A stretch of 64,000 nt of DNA from Tabrizicola_A sp964393035 (GTDB taxonomy: Bacteria > Pseudomonadota > Alphaproteobacteria > Rhodobacterales > Rhodobacteraceae). The stretch lies in contig CAYMRX010000002.1 in assembly GCA_964393035.1 (NCBI GenBank), forward strand, positions 404,126-468,125. The letters run 5' to 3'. The notes under the pieces were generated by a model. It did no database searches and was not told where the DNA came from. It saw nothing but the letters and a program-made list of their open reading frames with translations. The first letter of the stretch is position 1; every line of letters begins with the position of its first letter. A program made the translations under genes and the position numbers. Below, piece by piece: positions 52,942 to 60,714 of this stretch.

Positions 52942-53301
52942 TCAGAACTTCAGGCCGCCTTCACGGGCAGCATCGGCCAAAGCCTTGATCTTCCCGTGAA
53001 AGAGGAAACCGCCGCGATCGAAGTAGCACTCTTCGACACCGGCCTTCTTGGCGCGCTCGGCGATGGTGGAACCCACCTTCGCAGCCGCTTCCAGGTTGTT
53101 TTTGCCCACGAAGCCCAGATCCTTTTCGAGGGTCGAGGCCGCAGCAACCGTCACGCCCTTGGCGTCGTCGATCAACTGAACGCTGATGTTCTTCGACGAG
53201 CGGTGAACGGACAGGCGGAGACGGCCATTGGCCATCGCCTTGATTTTGTTCCGGACGCGCAGGCGGCGCTTGAGGAACAGCTCTCTTTTGGTGTTCGCCA
53301 T
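52942..53301 (-). CDS. rplR: 50S ribosomal protein L18
   Basis: This 119-residue protein has KRELFLKRRLRVRNKIKAMA, RLRLSVHRSSKNISVQLID and VEECYFDRGGFLFHGKIKAL, the 5S rRNA-binding L18 fold. It lies 11 bp after rplF in the spc string. The length is normal and the start is set by an AGGAG-like site. Confidence 0.97.
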   Translation of the reverse strand: MANTKRELFLKRRLRVRNKIKAMANGRLRLSVHRSSKNISVQLIDDAKGVTVAAASTLEKDLGFVGKNNLEAAAKVGSTIAERAKKAGVEECYFDRGGFLFHGKIKALADAAREGGLKF

Positions 53302-53312
53302 TGTTGCGCTCC

Positions 53313-53846
53313 TTACTTCTTCTTACCTTCCTTGCGGAAGACGAACTCGCCCTTATAGCGGATGCCTTTGCCCTTGTAGGGCTCGGGCTTGCGCCATTCG
53401 CGGATGTTCGCGGCGACCTGACCAACCTGCTGTTGGTCAATGCCTTCCACAACGATTTCGGTCTGCTTCGGCGAGGTCACGGTGATGCCGGCGGGAACCT
53501 CGAAGTTCACTTCGTGGCTGTAACCCAGCGACAGTTTCAGGACATTGCCGGCCATCGCAGCGCGATAACCCACACCCTGAATTTCCATTTCCTTCTTGAA
53601 GCCGGTGCTGACGCCGATGACCAGATTTTCGATCATCGAGCGCGACATGCCCCACTGTTGACGGGCGATCTTCGAGGTGCCGCGCGGCGTCACCTTGATC
53701 GTGTCATTTTCCAGCGTGAGCGTCACGTTGTCGCCAGCGGTGAAGCTGCGGGTGCCCTTCGGGCCTTTGACTTCGACGGTCTGGCCCGAAATGGTGGCCG
53801 AGACGCCTTTGACAAGGGCGACGGGTTTTTTGCCGATACGAGACAT
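53313..53846 (-). CDS. rplF: 50S ribosomal protein L6
   Basis: This 177-residue protein has MSRIGKKPVALVKGVSATIS, VEVKGPKGTRSFTAGD and the C-terminal signature PEPYKGKGIRYKGEFVFRKE. Its two related domains sit near the L7/L12 stalk base. It lies 11 bp after rpsH. Confidence 0.97.
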   Translation of the reverse strand: MSRIGKKPVALVKGVSATISGQTVEVKGPKGTRSFTAGDNVTLTLENDTIKVTPRGTSKIARQQWGMSRSMIENLVIGVSTGFKKEMEIQGVGYRAAMAGNVLKLSLGYSHEVNFEVPAGITVTSPKQTEIVVEGIDQQQVGQVAANIREWRKPEPYKGKGIRYKGEFVFRKEGKKK

Positions 53847-53857
53847 TCAACCCCTCC

Positions 53858-54256
53858 TTAGAACACGGTGCAAAGCACTTCGCCGCCAACATTGGCCGCA
53901 CGTGCGTTTGCATCCGACATGACGCCTTTCGGCGTGGAGACGATGGAAATACCCAGGCCATTGCGGACCGAGGGAATATCCTTAACGCCCATGTACACAC
54001 GACGGCCGGGCTTCGACACGCGCTTGACTTCGCGGATCACCGGGGTGCCTTCGTAGTATTTCAGGCTGATTTCAAACTCGCCCTGGCCATTGGCCGTGGC
54101 TTTCTTTTCATAGCCGCGGATGTAGCCTTCCGACAGAAGCACGTCCAGAACACGGGCGCGCAGGGTCGAAGCGGGGGTCGACACGGTCGACTTGCCACGC
54201 ATCTGGCTGTTGCGGATACGGGTCAGCATATCGCCAATCGGATCGTTCATCGACAT
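53858..54256 (-). CDS. rpsH: 30S ribosomal protein S8
   Basis: This 132-residue protein has MNDPIGDMLTRIRNSQMRGK, RVSKPGRRVYMGVKDIPSV and the C-terminal GISIVSTPKGVMSDANAR. It binds helix 21 of 16S rRNA and, in E. coli, represses the spc operon by binding near rplE. Whether that holds with the promoter arrangement here was not tested. It lies 12 bp after rpsN. Confidence 0.97.
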   Translation of the reverse strand: MSMNDPIGDMLTRIRNSQMRGKSTVSTPASTLRARVLDVLLSEGYIRGYEKKATANGQGEFEISLKYYEGTPVIREVKRVSKPGRRVYMGVKDIPSVRNGLGISIVSTPKGVMSDANARAANVGGEVLCTVF

Positions 54257-54268
54257 ATCGCGATCTCC

Positions 54269-54574
54269 TTACCAGCTCGACTTGACCATGCCGGGGATCT
54301 GGCCGAACGAGGCCAGTTCCCGCAGCATGATGCGCGAGAGTTTCAGTTTGCGATAGAACGCATGCGGACGACCGGTCAGCTGGCAGCGGTTGTGGATCCG
54401 CGTCGCCGACGAGTTACGGGGCATCTGGGCCAGTTTCAGAGTCGCCTTGAAGCGCTCCTCGACGGGCTTCGACTGGTCGTTGATCACCGCTTTCAGCGCA
54501 GCGCGCTTGGAAGCATGCTGCTTCACAAGAGCGGCGCGCTTCACTTCGCGGTTCACCATGGATTTCTTTGCCAT
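54269..54574 (-). CDS. rpsN: 30S ribosomal protein S14 (zinc-free form)
   Basis: This 101-residue protein has MAKKSMVNREVKRAALVKQH and RCQLTGRPHAFYRKLKLSRI. The long form lacks the CxxC pairs of the zinc-binding S14, so it is the C-minus type. It lies 18 bp after rplE. Confidence 0.97.
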   Translation of the reverse strand: MAKKSMVNREVKRAALVKQHASKRAALKAVINDQSKPVEERFKATLKLAQMPRNSSATRIHNRCQLTGRPHAFYRKLKLSRIMLRELASFGQIPGMVKSSW

Positions 54575-54592
54575 ATTATCGGTTCCTCGCGC

Positions 54593-55152
<560 letters not shown>

Positions 55153-55153
<1 letters not shown>

Positions 55154-55458
55154 CAGATCGCCTCCCCGGTGGTCTTGGCGAAACGCACCTTCTTGTCACC
55201 TTCCATGCGGAAGCCGACGCGGGTGGCTTTGCCGTTCTTGTCCATCAGCGCCAGGTTCGACAGGTCGATCGGCATGGCTTTCGCCAGACGGCCGCCCTGC
55301 GAGGCTTGGCTCTGCTTGGTGTGACGGATCGCGACGTTGACGCCCTCGACCACGGCTTTGTTGGCGGACGGGTTCACCGAGGAGATTTCCCCCTGCTTGC
55401 CCTTGTCCTTGCCGGTCAACACGACAACCTTGTCGCCCTTACGGAGTTTCGCAGCCAT
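55153..55458 (-). CDS. rplX: 50S ribosomal protein L24
   Basis: This 101-residue KOW-domain protein has LRKGDKVVVLTGKDKGKQGE and VEGVNVAIRHTKQSQASQGG. It starts 50S assembly on 23S rRNA. Both ends overlap neighbours by one base (rplN at 55458, rplE at 55153). Confidence 0.97.
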
Positions 55459-55826
55459 TACAGCACCTCCGGCGCAAGCGAGATGATCTTCATGAAGTTC
55501 TTGGCACGCAGCTCGCGCACGACCGGCCCGAAGATACGGGTGCCGACCGGTTCGCCCTGATTGTTCAGGATGACGGCGGCGTTGCGGTCAAAGCGGATCG
55601 AGGTGCCGTCTTCACGGCGGACTTCTTTGGCGGTGCGAACGACAACGGCCTTGCGGACGTCACCTTTCTTGACACGGCCCTTCGGAATGGCTTCCTTCAC
55701 CGAAACAACGATGATGTCACCGACCGAAGCATAACGGCGGTGCGAACCGCCCAGAACCTTGATGCACTGCACCCGGCGCGCGCCGGAGTTGTCAGCAACA
55801 TCCAGATTCGTTTGCATCTGAATCAT
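55458..55826 (-). CDS. rplN: 50S ribosomal protein L14
   Basis: This 122-residue protein has MIQMQTNLDVADNSGARRVQ and the signature VVVRTAKEVRREDGTSIRFD with NAAVILNNQGEPVGTRIFGP. It sits at the subunit interface. It follows rpsQ by 79 bp, a wider gap than in the rest of the string, in which I see no promoter. Confidence 0.97.
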   Translation of the reverse strand: MIQMQTNLDVADNSGARRVQCIKVLGGSHRRYASVGDIIVVSVKEAIPKGRVKKGDVRKAVVVRTAKEVRREDGTSIRFDRNAAVILNNQGEPVGTRIFGPVVRELRAKNFMKIISLAPEVL

Positions 55827-55905
55827 TTGGTTTCCTTCCGACCTTTGGGGAATGCAAAGCGGTCCCCAGGGTTTCGATTAGCGGAAGACAACCGTCGCTT
55901 TGGCC

Positions 55906-56139
55906 TCAGGCCTCGACGACGACTGTCCAACGTTTGGATTTCGAAATCGGCGCGCATTCTTCAATGCGAACGGTGTCACCGATCTTGAACTTGTTTTCCG
56001 CATCGTGAGCGCGATATTTCTTCGACTTACGAACGGTCTTTTGCAGCAGCGGGTGCTTGAAACGACGTTCCACCAGAACGGTGATGGTCTGTTCGTTCTT
56101 GTCCGAGGTGACAACACCTTGCAGGATACGTTTCGGCAT
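55906..56139 (-). CDS. rpsQ: 30S ribosomal protein S17
   Basis: This 77-residue OB-fold protein has MPKRILQGVVTSDKNEQTIT and the S17 signature GDTVRIEECAPISKSKRW. It binds the 5' domain of 16S rRNA early in assembly. It lies 11 bp after rpmC. Confidence 0.97.
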   Translation of the reverse strand: MPKRILQGVVTSDKNEQTITVLVERRFKHPLLQKTVRKSKKYRAHDAENKFKIGDTVRIEECAPISKSKRWTVVVEA

Positions 56140-56150
56140 GGCGGTTCCCC

Positions 56151-56351
56151 TTACTTCGCAGCTTCAGCAGCTTTTTGGACGAGCACGGTCTTGATGCGGG
56201 CGACATCACGACGGACAGCGCGCATGCGGGCAGTGTTCTCAAGCTGGTTGGTGGCGGCTTGGAAGCGCAGATTGAACGCCTCCTTCTTCAGCGCCACGAG
56301 GTTCTCGCGCAGCGCTTCGGGGGTTTTCCCGTGCAGTTCTTTGGCGTTCAT
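56151..56351 (-). CDS. rpmC: 50S ribosomal protein L29
   Basis: This 66-residue helical protein reads MNAKELHGKTPEALRENLVA with the conserved RRDVARIKTVL. It sits at the nascent-chain exit near L23. Here it is the first gene of its unit: rplP, its usual upstream neighbour, is 1.3 kb away, and a good promoter lies at 56469-56497. Confidence 0.96.
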   Translation of the reverse strand: MNAKELHGKTPEALRENLVALKKEAFNLRFQAATNQLENTARMRAVRRDVARIKTVLVQKAAEAAK

Positions 56352-56402
56352 GCGCCTTTTCCTTTCACAATCACCAGACGACCCCCAAAGGCGTTTCGGG
56401 GT

Positions 56403-56440
56403 AATCGTTGATCTGGCGGATCAATGACAAACCAACGATT
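56403..56440 (-). promoter_or_regulatory. Alternative hairpins in the rpmC leader
   Basis: AATCGTTG/CAACGATT (56403-56410 with 56433-56440) and TTGATC/GATCAA (56408-56413 with 56419-56424) are both perfect stems, but they share bases 56408-56410, so only one can fully form. They lie in the ~110-base leader between the candidate promoter and rpmC, a place where ribosomal operons often carry a translational or transcriptional control site. Confidence 0.45.
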
Positions 56441-56468
56441 CGCGGTTGCCCGGAATCGTGGATAGCGC

Positions 56469-56497
56469 CGTATAGGGGTGAGGGGGCGGGATGGCAA
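56469..56497 (-). promoter_or_regulatory. Promoter of the rpmC-rpsQ-rplN-...-rpmD unit
   Basis: On the minus strand TTGCCA (56492-56497) and TATACG (56469-56474) are 17 bp apart with a C-rich spacer. It is 118 bp upstream of rpmC and downstream of the 97-residue gene, so it can drive the spc-type unit independently. Confidence 0.65.
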
Positions 56498-56512
56498 GCG
56501 GTATGTTAGGGG

Positions 56513-56806
56513 TTACAGCTTTCGCCTTTTGTAGATCCCAAAACCAAGAACTGCGACACCAACTCCTGTGGCGACAGCGATTGTCGCAGGCAACATAACG
56601 AAGCCTCCGAGGGTTCCGATAACACCGCTTGTGCCAGCGATGATGCCCGTCGTCCCTGCCGCACTGGCCCCTGCAGCGGTCGAACCTAGCATCGCCGCGC
56701 CCGTGGTCGCATTTGTAATGGCATAAAGGCCTAAGGCGTTCATTGCGACGCCACCTGAAGCCGTTACGCCCGCGGCTATGCCGACAGCTTTGCCAACTTT
56801 TCCCAA
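56513..56806 (-). CDS. Small glycine/alanine-rich membrane protein of unknown function
   Basis: This 97-residue protein consists of small residues: a short basic start (MGKVGKAVGIAAGV), a Gly/Ala/Thr-rich centre with several GxxxG spacings (TAAGASAAGTTGIIAGTSGV), a hydrophobic helix (FVMLPATIAVATGVGVAVLG) and a basic end (YKRRKL). It starts at TTG 56806; the GAGGGGA ribosome site overlaps the TGA of the 2OG-oxygenase gene, so the two genes are coupled. I do not recognise it firmly. The pattern weakly recalls glycine-zipper or IFI6/IFI27-like membrane proteins. It is not ribosomal. Confidence 0.65.
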   Translation of the reverse strand: MGKVGKAVGIAAGVTASGGVAMNALGLYAITNATTGAAMLGSTAAGASAAGTTGIIAGTSGVIGTLGGFVMLPATIAVATGVGVAVLGFGIYKRRKL

Positions 56807-56816
56807 AACCGTCCCC

Positions 56817-57440
56817 TCACGCCCAATTATAATTGAAACTCACCGAAATCCGCTCTTCCTCGCTCATGTTCATCGGCACTTCATGCCGCAGCCAGCTTTC
56901 CCACATCAGCACCTCGCCGACCTCGGGCTTGATGTAGACGAAGGGTTGCAGCTCTTGCGGGGCATCCTTCTTGCGCAAGGGCGACATCATCATCATGGCA
57001 AGACGGGGATCTTCCAGTTTCAGCGCGGACGTCCCCTCGGGCATCGACACATAGGTGGTGCCGGAGATCACCGAATGGGGGTGGATGTGGCTGGAATGGG
57101 TGCCGCCTTCGGGCAGGATGTTGATCCAGAAGGCATTGCATTTCAGCTTCTTGCCCTGAAGATCGAACCCCAAGGCTTCGCAAAAAGCCGCCACGTGTTT
57201 GTCCAATGCCTTTTCCAGATCGGCAAAGATCGGCGCGCGCCAGGGCAGATCATCCAAGGACGCGTAAGAGGTATAGCCCGGGTAGCCCTCGCGCTCACAC
57301 CATTCCTGCCCGGCCTCGTCATCCTCGGCGATGGCGATGCAGGTGTCGCGGAGTTCTTCGTAATTCACCTTCTTCTTGGCCAGATCGTTCAGTTTGGCAC
57401 GGTAAAGCGAGGTGACGAAAAGGTTGGTGACAGAGGACAT
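56817..57440 (-). CDS. 2OG-Fe(II) oxygenase family protein (TIGR02466 type)
   Basis: This 207-residue protein has the double-stranded beta-helix features of putative 2-oxoglutarate oxygenases: metal ligands in SHIHPHSVISGTTYV, a distal His in SWLRHEVPMN and the 2OG-binding Arg in ERISVSFNYNW. Relatives hydroxylate proteins or small molecules, but the substrate of this group is unknown. ATG 57440 has AGGAG seven bases upstream; a further ATG at 57458 is possible. It lies between rplP (with terminator) and rpmC, followed by the glycine-rich gene after 10 bp. Confidence 0.82.
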   Translation of the reverse strand: MSSVTNLFVTSLYRAKLNDLAKKKVNYEELRDTCIAIAEDDEAGQEWCEREGYPGYTSYASLDDLPWRAPIFADLEKALDKHVAAFCEALGFDLQGKKLKCNAFWINILPEGGTHSSHIHPHSVISGTTYVSMPEGTSALKLEDPRLAMMMMSPLRKKDAPQELQPFVYIKPEVGEVLMWESWLRHEVPMNMSEEERISVSFNYNWA

Positions 57441-57566
57441 GGTGGGCTCCTGCGGCATGATTTCGTTTGTCCTTCCACAAGGCGGGCCATGGCGCAAGAT
57501 GGCAAAGCGCGCATTCTCTGGCGGCACGGCGCCTCCCCTTCCCCTGCTGTGGGGAGGGGGGAAAGT

Positions 57567-57598
57567 AAAAGGCCCCACCGTTGCCGGGGGGCCTTTTT
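57567..57598. terminator. Bidirectional terminator after rplP
   Basis: The 10-bp stem AAAAGGCCCC/GGGGCCTTTT (57567-57576 with 57588-57597) has A/T runs on both flanks. On the minus strand it ends the rplB-rpsS-rplV-rpsC-rplP transcript before the oxygenase gene. Confidence 0.85.
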
Positions 57599-57674
57599 AA
57601 CTTGAACCGGGTGACGGTCCGCGAATTTCGTGGAAATTCGCTACACCGCACTGGTTTTGCCTTGCGGCAAAACC

Positions 57675-58088
57675 TTACCAGTCTTCCTTGGCCACGATGC
57701 GGGTGGTGACCGGCAGCTTCATGGCGCCCAGGCGCAGGGCTTCACGTGCGATCACTTCGGACACGCCGTCGATCTCGAACATGATGCGGCCCGGCTTGAC
57801 CTTGGAAACCCAACGGTCGGTCGAACCTTTACCCTTACCCATACGAACTTCGATGGGCTTGGCGGAAACCGGCAGATCCGGGAAAATCCGGATCCAAACA
57901 CGGCCCTGACGTTTCATGTGACGGGTGATCGCGCGGCGGGCCGCTTCGATCTGACGCGCCGACACACGCTCCGGCTCGGTCGCTTTCAGGGCGAACGAAC
58001 CGAAGTTCAGCAGGAAACCGCCCTTGGCTTCGCCATGGATCCGGCCTTTGAAGGCCTTGCGGAATTTTGTACGCTTCGGTTGCAGCAT
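57675..58088 (-). CDS. rplP: 50S ribosomal protein L16
   Basis: This 137-residue protein has MLQPKRTKFRKAFKGRIHG, RQIEAARRAITRHMKRQGRV and KGKGSTDRWVSKVKPGRIMF. It helps form the A site of the 50S subunit. It is the last gene of its unit here, since rpmC, its normal partner, is displaced and a terminator follows. Confidence 0.97.
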   Translation of the reverse strand: MLQPKRTKFRKAFKGRIHGEAKGGFLLNFGSFALKATEPERVSARQIEAARRAITRHMKRQGRVWIRIFPDLPVSAKPIEVRMGKGKGSTDRWVSKVKPGRIMFEIDGVSEVIAREALRLGAMKLPVTTRIVAKEDW

Positions 58089-58100
58089 AGCTATACCTCC

Positions 58101-58817
58101 TTACGCGCGTTCGCGGTCGCGGCGAGGACCACGCGGAGCGGGGCCATCGGCAGCTTCTGCAAGGCGGCGGTCATGGGCCTGCGGATCATGCTCAAGGATT
58201 TCGCCTTTGAAGATCCAGACCTTCACACCGATGATGCCATAGGGCGTCATGGCTTCCGACAGCGCATAGTCGATGTCGGCGCGCAGGGTGTGCAGCGGCA
58301 CACGGCCCTCGCGGTACCATTCGGTCCGGGCGATTTCAGCACCGCCAAGGCGGCCCGAAACGTTCACGCGGATGCCAAGGGCGCCCATACGCATCGCGTT
58401 CTGCACGCCACGCTTCATGGCGCGACGGAAGGACACGCGGCGTTCCATCTGCTGGGCGATCGATTCAGCGACAAGCTGAGCGTCCAGTTCCGGCTTGCGC
58501 ACTTCGACGATGTTCAGGTGCAGTTCCGACTTGGTGAAGACGTTCAGCTTCTTGCGAAGCGTCTCGATGTCTGCACCTTTTTTGCCGATGATGACGCCCG
58601 GACGCGCGGTGTGAATGGTCACACGGCATTTTTTGTGCGGACGCTCGATGATGACGCGCGAAACGCCAGCAGCCTTGCACTCCTCATGCACAAATTCGCG
58701 CATCTTGAGGTCTTCCAGCAGCAGGTTGCCGTAGTCTTTCGACTCAGCGAACCAGCGGCTGTCCCAGGTGCGGTTGACCTGGAGGCGCATCCCGATCGGG
58801 TTAACCTTCTGACCCAT
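58101..58817 (-). CDS. rpsC: 30S ribosomal protein S3
   Basis: This 238-residue protein has MGQKVNPIGMRLQVNRTWDS, the KH domain GVIIGKKGADIETLRKKLN and the C-terminal GVKVWIFKGEILEHDP. It lines the mRNA entry tunnel. Its ATG overlaps the rplV TAA by one base. Confidence 0.97.
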   Translation of the reverse strand: MGQKVNPIGMRLQVNRTWDSRWFAESKDYGNLLLEDLKMREFVHEECKAAGVSRVIIERPHKKCRVTIHTARPGVIIGKKGADIETLRKKLNVFTKSELHLNIVEVRKPELDAQLVAESIAQQMERRVSFRRAMKRGVQNAMRMGALGIRVNVSGRLGGAEIARTEWYREGRVPLHTLRADIDYALSEAMTPYGIIGVKVWIFKGEILEHDPQAHDRRLAEAADGPAPRGPRRDRERA

Positions 58818-59197
58818 TATGCAGACTCCCCGACTTGACGCACCTTGATGGTGATCTCGCTGAACGGTTTCATGATCTTGCCGAAACGGCCACGCGCACG
58901 CGGGCGACCGCGCTTCATGACCAGGTTCTTGCCGACCCAGGCTTCGGCGACGACAAGGCTGTCAACGTCGAGATTGTGGTTGTTTTCCGCATTGGCGATG
59001 GCCGATTGCAGGCACTTCTTCACGTCACCGGCGATGCGGCGCTTGGAGAAGGTCAGATCGGCAAGCGCCTTTTCAACCTTCTTGCCGCGGATCAGACCAG
59101 CGACAAGGTTCAGTTTCTGCGGCGAGGTGCGAAGCATGCGGGCAATCGCCTGCGCTTCGTTGTCCGCCACGCGGCGCGGATTCTTTTCCTGACCCAT
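58817..59197 (-). CDS. rplV: 50S ribosomal protein L22
   Basis: This 126-residue protein has MLRTSPQKLNLVAGLIRGKK and the tunnel-loop and signature region VAEAWVGKNLVMKRGRPRAR then GRFGKIMKPFSEITI. Its loop narrows the exit tunnel. It lies 3 bp after rpsS and overlaps rpsC by one base. Confidence 0.97.
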   Translation of the reverse strand: MGQEKNPRRVADNEAQAIARMLRTSPQKLNLVAGLIRGKKVEKALADLTFSKRRIAGDVKKCLQSAIANAENNHNLDVDSLVVAEAWVGKNLVMKRGRPRARGRFGKIMKPFSEITIKVRQVGESA

Positions 59198-59200
59198 GGC

Positions 59201-59479
59201 TTACTTCCTCTTGGCTTTTTTGTCGGCAGCGTGACCGTAGTAGGTCCGCGTCGGCGAATATTCACCGAACTTCTGGCCGATCATTTCTTCGGTCACAGCA
59301 ACCGGCACGTGCTTTTTGCCGTTATAGACGGCGAAAGTCAGGCCAACGAACTGCGGCAGGATGGTGGAGCGACGCGACCAGATCTTGATCACTTCGTTCT
59401 TGCCCGAAGCCTTCGCGGTCTCTGCCTTTTTCAAGACATAGCCGTCGACGAACGGGCCTTTCCAGATGGAACGTGCCAT
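59201..59479 (-). CDS. rpsS: 30S ribosomal protein S19
   Basis: This 92-residue protein has MARSIWKGPFVDGYVLKKAE, TILPQFVGLTFAVYNGKKHV and VTEEMIGQKFGEYSPTRTY. It is located in the 30S head near the A-site finger. It lies 3 bp after rplB and 3 bp before rplV. Confidence 0.97.
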   Translation of the reverse strand: MARSIWKGPFVDGYVLKKAETAKASGKNEVIKIWSRRSTILPQFVGLTFAVYNGKKHVPVAVTEEMIGQKFGEYSPTRTYYGHAADKKAKRK

Positions 59480-59482
59480 GGA

Positions 59483-60322
59483 TTAGCGCCCTTTCTTCTT
59501 GGCGTGACGCGAACGGACGATCAGCGAATCCGATGCCTTCGGTTTGCGGGTCTTGTTGCCCTTGGTCCCCTTACCCCACGGGGTAACCGGGTGACGACCA
59601 CCCGAGGTCCGGCCTTCACCACCACCATGTGGGTGGTCGATCGGGTTCATGGCAACACCGCGAACCGTCGGGCGAACACCGAGGTGACGCATACGGCCGG
59701 CTTTACCGAAGTTCTGGTTCGAGTTGTCGGGGTTCGACACGGCGCCGATGGTGGCCATGCACTCCTGACGCACCATGCGCAGTTCGCCCGACGACAGGCG
59801 GATCTGAGCGTAGGAACCATCACGACCAACGAACTGGGCGTAGGTGCCTGCAGCGCGGGCCAACTGGCCGCCCTTGCCGGGCTTCAGTTCGACGTTGTGC
59901 ACGATGGCACCGATCGGCATGCCCGAGAAAGGCATGGCGTTGCCCGGCTTCACATCGACCTTGGCGCCAGCGATCACGCTGTCACCCACGGCCAAACGCT
60001 GCGGGGCAAGAATATAGGCAAGCTCGCCGTCCGCGTAGCGGACCAGCGCGATGAAGGCGGTGCGGTTGGGATCGTACTCGATCCGCTCGACCACAGCGGC
60101 CATGTCGAACTTGCGGCGTTTGAAATCCACAATGCGATAGAGACGCTTTGCGCCCCCACCCTTGTGCCACATCGTGACGCGCCCGGTGTTGTTACGGCCA
60201 CCCGTCTTGGTCAAACCCTCGGTGAGGGCTTTGACCGGACGGCCTTTGAACAGCTCCGAACGGTCGATCAGAACCAGCCCGCGCTGGCCTGGCGTCGTCG
60301 GTTTATACGACTTGAGTGCCAT
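59483..60322 (-). CDS. rplB: 50S ribosomal protein L2
   Basis: This 279-residue protein has MALKSYKPTTPGQRGLVLID, the RNA-binding core RRKFDMAAVVERIEYDPNRT and the peptidyl-transferase region MNPIDHPHGGGEGRTSGGRH with the key His. It is the first gene of its unit: rplW, which normally precedes it directly, is 1.4 kb away. The ribosome site is weak (AGAGAAC). Confidence 0.97.
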   Translation of the reverse strand: MALKSYKPTTPGQRGLVLIDRSELFKGRPVKALTEGLTKTGGRNNTGRVTMWHKGGGAKRLYRIVDFKRRKFDMAAVVERIEYDPNRTAFIALVRYADGELAYILAPQRLAVGDSVIAGAKVDVKPGNAMPFSGMPIGAIVHNVELKPGKGGQLARAAGTYAQFVGRDGSYAQIRLSSGELRMVRQECMATIGAVSNPDNSNQNFGKAGRMRHLGVRPTVRGVAMNPIDHPHGGGEGRTSGGRHPVTPWGKGTKGNKTRKPKASDSLIVRSRHAKKKGR

Positions 60323-60425
60323 GTTCTCTGTCTTCCGTCAGCTATCGGGCCTTGCGACCCGGGTTAAGGGCCCCGAAGGTCCCCGATTGAGGCCCGTTCC
60401 CTGCGATGGAAACGAACAAACCAAG

Positions 60426-60447
60426 AGCCCCGGACGAATCCGGGGCT
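60426..60447 (-). promoter_or_regulatory. Hairpin in the rplB leader, possible attenuator
   Basis: The 8-bp stem AGCCCCGG/CCGGGGCT has a 6-base loop. On the minus strand it is followed by a T-rich stretch (TTGGTTTGTTCGTTT), so it has terminator character. If the promoter at 60462-60490 is real, the hairpin lies in the transcribed leader. Confidence 0.4.
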
Positions 60448-60461
60448 TCTGGTGTGGCGGT

Positions 60462-60490
60462 GCAGTAGCAGAGGGGGGGGGGGGTGGCAA
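60462..60490 (-). promoter_or_regulatory. Possible promoter of the rplB-rpsS-rplV-rpsC-rplP unit
   Basis: On the minus strand TTGCCA (60485-60490) is followed after 17 bp of almost pure C by TACTGC (60462-60467). The -35 and C-rich spacer match the rpmC promoter, but the -10 is poor. The homopolymer length is uncertain so close to an assembly gap. Confidence 0.35.
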
Positions 60491-60550
60491 GGGGGGCCCG
60501 GTGGTTTATTTTAGTGCGGGGTTTGACCCCCGCGGCCCAAACCCCCGGCA

Positions 60551-60596
<46 letters not shown>

Positions 60597-60714
60597 GAGG
60601 ATTCTTTGAGTGCTGGGTTCTCACGCCGCTCGCCAAGACCCAGTCCATCCCGACTATTCCCGCCCCTGTATCCGATGGGGAAATCCGTCTTTGTCGTAAA
60701 CCTCAGGCTCTGCT

